Assembly: GCA_910575475.1 (NCBI GenBank)
Contig: CAJTGD010000004.1
Span: forward strand, 124,001-188,000
Direction of reading: 5' to 3'
Length of the DNA: 64,000 bases
DNA from: Lachnospiraceae bacterium
GTDB lineage: Bacteria; Bacillota; Clostridia; Lachnospirales; Lachnospiraceae
Made by a program: the position numbers and the translations under genes. Positions 60,610-64,000 of this stretch are shown piece after piece. Under the pieces are notes generated by a model that saw nothing but the letters and a program-made list of their open reading frames with translations, ran no database searches and was not told the DNA's origin. Numbering within the stretch: the first letter of the stretch is position 1; each line of letters begins with the position of its first letter.

Positions 60610-61464
60610 ATGGGAAATAAAAAGGAGCCTATATGGGATGGAACCGAGATGAAGATTCTCACGCCTTTGACGGGCGATTTTTTCCCGAAGGAGGAATCTG
60701 GTTGGGAAAATGAATTTGATGGTGACAGGGAACAGCTGGACGGCAGGGATCTCATGCAGTATAGGGAAGCCATCCAGAAAGCGGTGGACCGTGAGAACAG
60801 CCCGGAAGAAGAGGGCGGCGATATCTGCAACCTGATGGAATATTTTCGCGGCAGTGATTCGATCAAAGAAAAAGTGGAGTCTGCGGTGGTTTCCGTAGAA
60901 AGTGCAGAAGGAACCCTGTATGGCTGTACCACGCTCCGGCTGAAAGAAAAGCTGGAACCGGGGGAACTGTATGAATTATGTGAATATATTACCGGCCAGT
61001 ACAGCGATGGCTGGGGCGAAGGGTTCGAGCAGAGGGATATCCAGGTGGACGGCGGGACATTGAATGTGCATTTCTGGCAGGGGGGAAGGATGAAATTCCA
61101 GATACAGACAGCGGAGGAAAAGAAGCCGGATCCGGAAACTGAAAAAGCATCAGATTCAAAAAAAGAACAGAGCCAAGATTTAGAGAAAGCCAGGCCATGC
61201 CCACAGGAGAAAAAGAGCCGTCCTAAACTACAGCTCATCGGCCATGAAGGAAATATTTTTTCAATCGTGGGGGATGCCGGGCGCCTGCTTTCCAGAAATG
61301 GGCAGAAACAGGAGGCGGATGAGATGTATGAACGGGTATTCAAAGCAGGCAGTTATTATGAGGCGCTGGGAATCATCAGCGAATATGTGGAGACGGAACT
61401 GAGCAGTAGCCGGGAAAAGAAGAACCAAAGAAAACAGAAGCCGGAGAAAACACCGTGCCGCTGA
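60610..61464 (+). CDS. Unknown element protein, paralogue 2 (DUF6329-like)
   Basis: 284 residues from ATG 60610, nine bases behind GGGGAGG; GTG 60601, which overlaps the previous stop codon, is the alternative. Same two-domain plan as paralogue 1: MKILTPLTGDFFPKE, DGRDLMQYREAIQKAVDREN, TLYGCTTLRLKEKL, QYSDGWGEGFEQRDIQVDGG, then RPKLQLIGHEGNIFSIVGDA and EALGIISEYVETELS. The linker between the domains is charged and low in complexity. A tandem duplication followed by divergence is evident. Confidence 0.7.
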   Translation: MGNKKEPIWDGTEMKILTPLTGDFFPKEESGWENEFDGDREQLDGRDLMQYREAIQKAVDRENSPEEEGGDICNLMEYFRGSDSIKEKVESAVVSVESAEGTLYGCTTLRLKEKLEPGELYELCEYITGQYSDGWGEGFEQRDIQVDGGTLNVHFWQGGRMKFQIQTAEEKKPDPETEKASDSKKEQSQDLEKARPCPQEKKSRPKLQLIGHEGNIFSIVGDAGRLLSRNGQKQEADEMYERVFKAGSYYEALGIISEYVETELSSSREKKNQRKQKPEKTPCR

Positions 61465-61533
61465 TGGATGCCATCGGAAATAGGAGAGGCACGGGTTTCT
61501 ATAAAAAATGGGAAAAGAAAGGAAGGGATGCCT

Positions 61534-62388
61534 ATGGAGAAACGTTTGGAACTGGAGGAATTATTAATAGAAGGGATGTACCCGGAGGAATCCGCAGGGG
61601 GAGAACATTGGAGGATCCTGCATGGGGATACGCTGAAGCTGGTGAAGTCATTCCGGCCGGAAATCTTTGACGCAGTGGTCACGGATCCGCCCTATGCTTC
61701 CGGCGGTACGAAGCAGAATGAGAGGAACCGGACTACGAACCAGAAATACAGCAGCATGCGTTCCGGGAATGCCCTGCCGGATTTTGACGGGGATAACAAA
61801 GACCAGCGTTCCTGGACCCATTGGATGGCGGAATGGCTTCAGGATGTCCGCAAAGCCTGCAAGAGCGGCGCGCCGATCTGCTTATTCATTGACTGGAGAC
61901 AGTATCCTTCGATCACCGATGCCCTGCAATGGGCGGGCTGGGTCTGGAGGGGGACCGCTGTGTGGGACAAAGGGAATTCCCGTCCGCAGAAAGGCCGTTT
62001 CCGCCAGCAGGCAGAATACATCGTGTGGGGGAGCAACGGCCCCATGCCGCTCAACCGTCCGGTGGCGTGCCTGCCGGGGGTGTTCCGGTATGGGAATCCC
62101 CAGAACCGGATCCATGTGACGGAGAAGCCGCTGCAGCTGATGAAGGATGTGATCCAGATCTGTGAACCGGGAGGGAGGATCTTAGACCCCTTTGCCGGAT
62201 CCGGCACCACCATCCTGGCCGCTGTGGAGGAAGGATATGAAGCCGTAGGGATCGAAGTCACCGATACTTATTACGCTTTGGGAACGGAGCGGGTAAGGTC
62301 AACATTGGAGTTGGGGAAACAGAAAGCGGAAACGAATGAGACGGAGGAAGGAACTGTTTCCGAATCAGAAGTAAAAGAGCAGCCGTGA
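61534..62388 (+). CDS. DNA methyltransferase, beta class (N6-adenine or N4-cytosine)
   Basis: 284 residues from ATG 61534, seven bases behind AAAGGAAGG. Motif IV TDPPYASGG comes before motif I, LDPFAGSGTTILAA, which is the beta-class order. RIHVTEKPLQLMKDVI is motif X-like. Such orphan enzymes in elements and phages often make m6A. The tail is acidic. The stop codon lies in the target duplication of the MITE that follows, so the gene is intact. Confidence 0.9.
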   Translation: MEKRLELEELLIEGMYPEESAGGEHWRILHGDTLKLVKSFRPEIFDAVVTDPPYASGGTKQNERNRTTNQKYSSMRSGNALPDFDGDNKDQRSWTHWMAEWLQDVRKACKSGAPICLFIDWRQYPSITDALQWAGWVWRGTAVWDKGNSRPQKGRFRQQAEYIVWGSNGPMPLNRPVACLPGVFRYGNPQNRIHVTEKPLQLMKDVIQICEPGGRILDPFAGSGTTILAAVEEGYEAVGIEVTDTYYALGTERVRSTLELGKQKAETNETEEGTVSESEVKEQP

Positions 62389-62389
62389 A

Positions 62390-62504
62390 CCAATGTCATT
62401 AACTTAAGCTCTAAATTTTCTAAATGTGATTTCGACACAGCCCCAAATATCAGGCTTTTTCACATTTGCATAATGGAAGATTTTCCTTAAGTTAATGACA
62501 TTGG
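62390..62504. mobile_element. 115-bp MITE with 7-bp target duplication
   Basis: Perfect 19-bp terminal inverted repeats CCAATGTCATTAACTTAAG. Flanked by CCGTGAA at 62383-62389 and 62505-62511. The centre has a second inverted pair, AAATGTGA and TCACATTT, so the whole element can fold. No coding capacity. It differs in ends and target size from the MITE at 16,411-16,567. Confidence 0.9.
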
Positions 62505-62565
62505 CCGTGAACAGGAACCGTTTTCTGTTCTGAATAGTTATGGGAATTGAAAGGTCAGGAAGAGG

Positions 62566-62706
62566 GTGGGAACAATAAAGCAGAAAATTCAGTTTGTCCT
62601 GAACTGGGAACCAAAGACTGGACGTGAAAAAACATGGAAAGCATTTGCCAGAATGCTGGAACAAAAAGCCAGAAAGAAAAAAGGAGGAAAGCGCCATGGA
62701 TTATAA
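62566..62706 (+). CDS. Possible small basic protein, 46 residues
   Basis: GTG start at 62566 behind AAAGGTCAGGAAGAGG; ends at TAA 62704-62706, overlapping the start of the DUF5688 gene by 11 bases, which suggests coupling. Reads GTIKQKIQFVLNWEPKTGRE, then KTWKAFARMLEQKARKKKGG. Composition (Lys-rich, one Trp-Glu-Pro turn) is protein-like, but this is a short frame and the call is tentative. Confidence 0.4.
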   Translation: MGTIKQKIQFVLNWEPKTGREKTWKAFARMLEQKARKKKGGKRHGL

Positions 62707-63625
62707 GATGGATTACGAAACATTCCGGCAGGAAATGAAAAAGCTGGTAGAGGAAGGGCTGCGGGGAAAAGGGGAGTATAGTCTTTCCTGGAATACGGTG
62801 CATAAAAATAATGTTACAAAGAAAGGGCTGATGATATCAGAAGAAGGAAGCCTGGTTTCCCTTTCGGTTTATTTTGACCAGCCTTACCAGGAATACCTGG
62901 GAGGAAGGCCGCTTTCTGACATCAGCAGGGAGATTATAGAAATGAATGTAGAAAGGTGCTGCCCTGATGTTTCCGCGCTGCCGCTCAAAGATTATGGAAA
63001 AATGAAGGAGAAGCTGAGGGTAAGACTGGTAGGGAGGGAACAAAATGAAGCGTACCTGGAAGAAGGACCTTATAAACTGCATCCGATGGGGGCGGAGATC
63101 CTATATGCGGAATTGGGAAACTCTAGTGAGGGGGCAATGAGAATGCATGTGACCCATCAGAACCTGCAGGAATGGGACGTGCCGGTACAGGAGGCTTTTG
63201 AGGCGGCACTGGAAAACTCGCAGAGAGAAGAAGGTGTCCAGTTCCAGTCGATGACAGCAGTGACAGCCAGTATCCTGGGGGCAGAAAGCCCGGAAGAGGA
63301 AACGTTCGATAAAAAAGATATTTATGTCCTCACCAACCAGTCCAGAGATCATGGGGCTGCTGTGCTTTTGTATCCGGGAGTGCTGGAAGATGTCCACAAA
63401 AAAATGGAAGGAGATTACTATATCCTGCCCTCCAGTTTGCACGAGGTTCTCATTCTTTCCAAAGAGGTTGGTTTTACGCCGGCCGAATTGAGAAAAATGG
63501 TAGTGGAGGTCAACCGGGAACAGGTGGATCCGGAAGAACGGTTGGGAAATGACGTCTATGAGTTCCAGGGCAAGACCGGCACGCTGCAAAAATGTAAGGT
63601 TGCGGAAAAGGAGAAGACCCGGTGA
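62696..63625 (+). CDS. DUF5688 family protein (element copy)
   Basis: 309 residues from ATG 62696 behind AAAGGAGGAAAG. Same plan as the chromosomal gene at 7,614-8,540: KKGLMISEEGSLVSLSVYFD near the start, VLTNQSRDHGAAVLLYPGVL in the middle and GDYYILPSSLHEVLILS near the end. Overall similarity is low outside these blocks. No signal or membrane segment. Function is unknown. The copy in the element is the usual place for this family in Lachnospiraceae elements. Confidence 0.8.
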   Translation: MDYKMDYETFRQEMKKLVEEGLRGKGEYSLSWNTVHKNNVTKKGLMISEEGSLVSLSVYFDQPYQEYLGGRPLSDISREIIEMNVERCCPDVSALPLKDYGKMKEKLRVRLVGREQNEAYLEEGPYKLHPMGAEILYAELGNSSEGAMRMHVTHQNLQEWDVPVQEAFEAALENSQREEGVQFQSMTAVTASILGAESPEEETFDKKDIYVLTNQSRDHGAAVLLYPGVLEDVHKKMEGDYYILPSSLHEVLILSKEVGFTPAELRKMVVEVNREQVDPEERLGNDVYEFQGKTGTLQKCKVAEKEKTR

Positions 63626-63650
63626 GAATACCGGGAGCATGTCCGAAACA

Positions 63651-63847
63651 GGGTATCCGATGGGATGCCTTAAAATGCTGTCAGATGCAGTCAGGGCATC
63701 CAATGGGATGCTCTAAAAGATTGTCAGATGCAGCCAGGGCATCCAATGGGATGCTCTAAAAGATTGTCAGACTCAAACAGGGCATCCAATAGGATGCCCT
63801 AAAGTATTTTCAGATTGAGCCAGGGCATCCATATGGATGCCCTGCTT
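63651..63847 (+). repeat. Five 43-bp tandem repeats with palindromic cores
   Basis: Units begin at 63651, 63694, 63737, 63780 and 63823, exactly 43 bp apart. Each starts GGGCATCCAATGGGATGCTC or a close variant, an 8-bp inverted repeat GGGCATCC/GGATGCCC, and continues TAAAAGATTGTCAGATGCAG. The fifth unit has the most perfect palindrome (GGGCATCCATATGGATGCCC) and stops 23 bases before the next start codon. The bases just before unit 1 read TGTCCGAAACAGGGTATCCGA, like the A blocks at 56,966. Confidence 0.92.
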
Positions 63848-63869
63848 AACCGGAAGGAGGGATTGCATT

Positions 63870-64000
63870 ATGGAGAAAGCATTGGCTTATGTATGCTGCC
63901 CTGCGGATGCAGGGAAAGCAAAGGTGCAGAAATACTGCCGGAAGATTTATGAATTGGGGTATGTACCGATCTGCCCGCAGTTCAGTTTCTCCCCGTTTTT
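63870..64000 (+). CDS. DUF7768/DUF4406-like protein, 5' end only
   Basis: ATG 63870 behind GGAAGGAGGGATTG; the frame is open to the window end (43 codons). It begins MEKALAYVCCPADAGKAKVQ and YCRKIYELGYVPICPQ, the start of a nucleoside-2-deoxyribosyltransferase-like fold as in DUF4406/DUF7768 proteins of phages and elements. It follows the 43-bp repeats, which may control it. Confidence 0.7.
   Translation, partial: MEKALAYVCCPADAGKAKVQKYCRKIYELGYVPICPQFSFSPF

Larger units (their letters stand above)
44732..64000 (+). mobile_element. Integrative element, left part (right end outside window)
   Basis: The left border is set by the point where the ABC ATPase gene loses family similarity (44,731-44,733). 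Everything after is accessory: partition genes, two DNA methyltransferases, own metK, DUF3991/TOPRIM, HTH and RHH regulators, a sortase-anchored surface protein, tandem DNA repeats and a MITE. This set is usual for large conjugative elements or integrated plasmids of Lachnospiraceae. Neither integrase, relaxase nor T4SS is in view, so type and mobility stay open. The first 235 bases (to 44,967) are AT-rich and hold no gene. Confidence 0.8.

Noticed and set aside
63651..63847. CRISPR array
   Set aside because: The whole 43-bp unit is conserved, there are no unique spacers of 25-40 bp between constant repeats, and no cas genes are in the window.

Overview
The window looks like chromosome of a Gram-positive, low-to-moderate GC gut anaerobe of the Lachnospiraceae (Clostridium cluster XIVa; the Blautia/Dorea/Mediterraneibacter neighbourhood). 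The grounds are gene content and family-level protein similarity: a GroEL with a GGM tail, a chorismate mutase-shikimate kinase fusion next to yqeG and efp, a two-subunit bacterial glutamate synthase, DUF4474, DUF5688 and DUF3267 proteins, strong AGGAGG ribosome sites, and a mobile element with typical Lachnospiraceae cargo. No species is claimed.

Bases 1-44,731 are ordinary chromosome. In order: the 3' end of groL; guaB; an anchored peptidoglycan amidase; chorismate mutase-shikimate kinase; yqeG; efp; nfo; tRNA-Arg(CCG); a HEPN/MNT pair; a DUF5688 gene; argS; an AlaX-type tRNA editing protein; a CPBP protease; a metallophosphoesterase with a DUF4474 protein; an AAA/DUF4143 ATPase whose 3' end is cut by a 157-bp miniature transposon; gltB-gltD; a DUF3267 membrane protein; a cobalamin-riboswitch operon (DUF4430 lipoprotein plus ECF S component); a secreted NlpC/P60 protein; rpsB-tsf; a dicarboxylate-type symporter; an AraC regulator facing an arabinose operon (sugar kinase, araD, araA); a MATE exporter; a polysaccharide deacetylase; a YdiB-like shikimate dehydrogenase, carbamate kinase and SDR reductase on the minus strand; a MATE pseudogene; and a response regulator, histidine kinase and ABC ATPase that resemble a peptide-antibiotic detoxification module.

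The ABC ATPase gene breaks off inside its Walker B motif at about 44,731. From there to the end of the window lies accessory DNA, best read as the left part of an integrative element (conjugative element or integrated plasmid). Its integrase and relaxase are not in view. It carries DUF4240 and GNAT genes, several unknowns, an HTH repressor, a ParM/ParR-like partition pair, a double ribbon-helix-helix protein with a long acidic tail, a C5 cytosine methyltransferase, an amidoligase with a gamma-glutamylcyclotransferase, a large sortase-anchored SpaA-domain surface protein, its own metK, a DUF3991/TOPRIM protein, two tandem paralogues of unknown function, a beta-class DNA methyltransferase, a second DUF5688 gene and the start of a DUF7768-like gene.

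The least explained DNA is non-coding. In the element there are two tandem arrays: an A-B-A-B-A-A array of about 75- and 62-bp blocks upstream of metK, and five 43-bp units each holding a GGGCATCC/GGATGCCC palindrome. Related AGTGTTCG motifs occur in front of parM and at the edge of the second array, so they may be centromere-like sites. On the chromosome there are three 33-bp-spaced direct repeats before the AAA ATPase, two two-tiered palindromes of like design, and two different miniature transposons with readable target duplications (the second one is in the element). The cobalamin-linked lipoprotein/S-component operon and the amidoligase-cyclotransferase-surface protein cluster are the best candidates for under-described protein systems.
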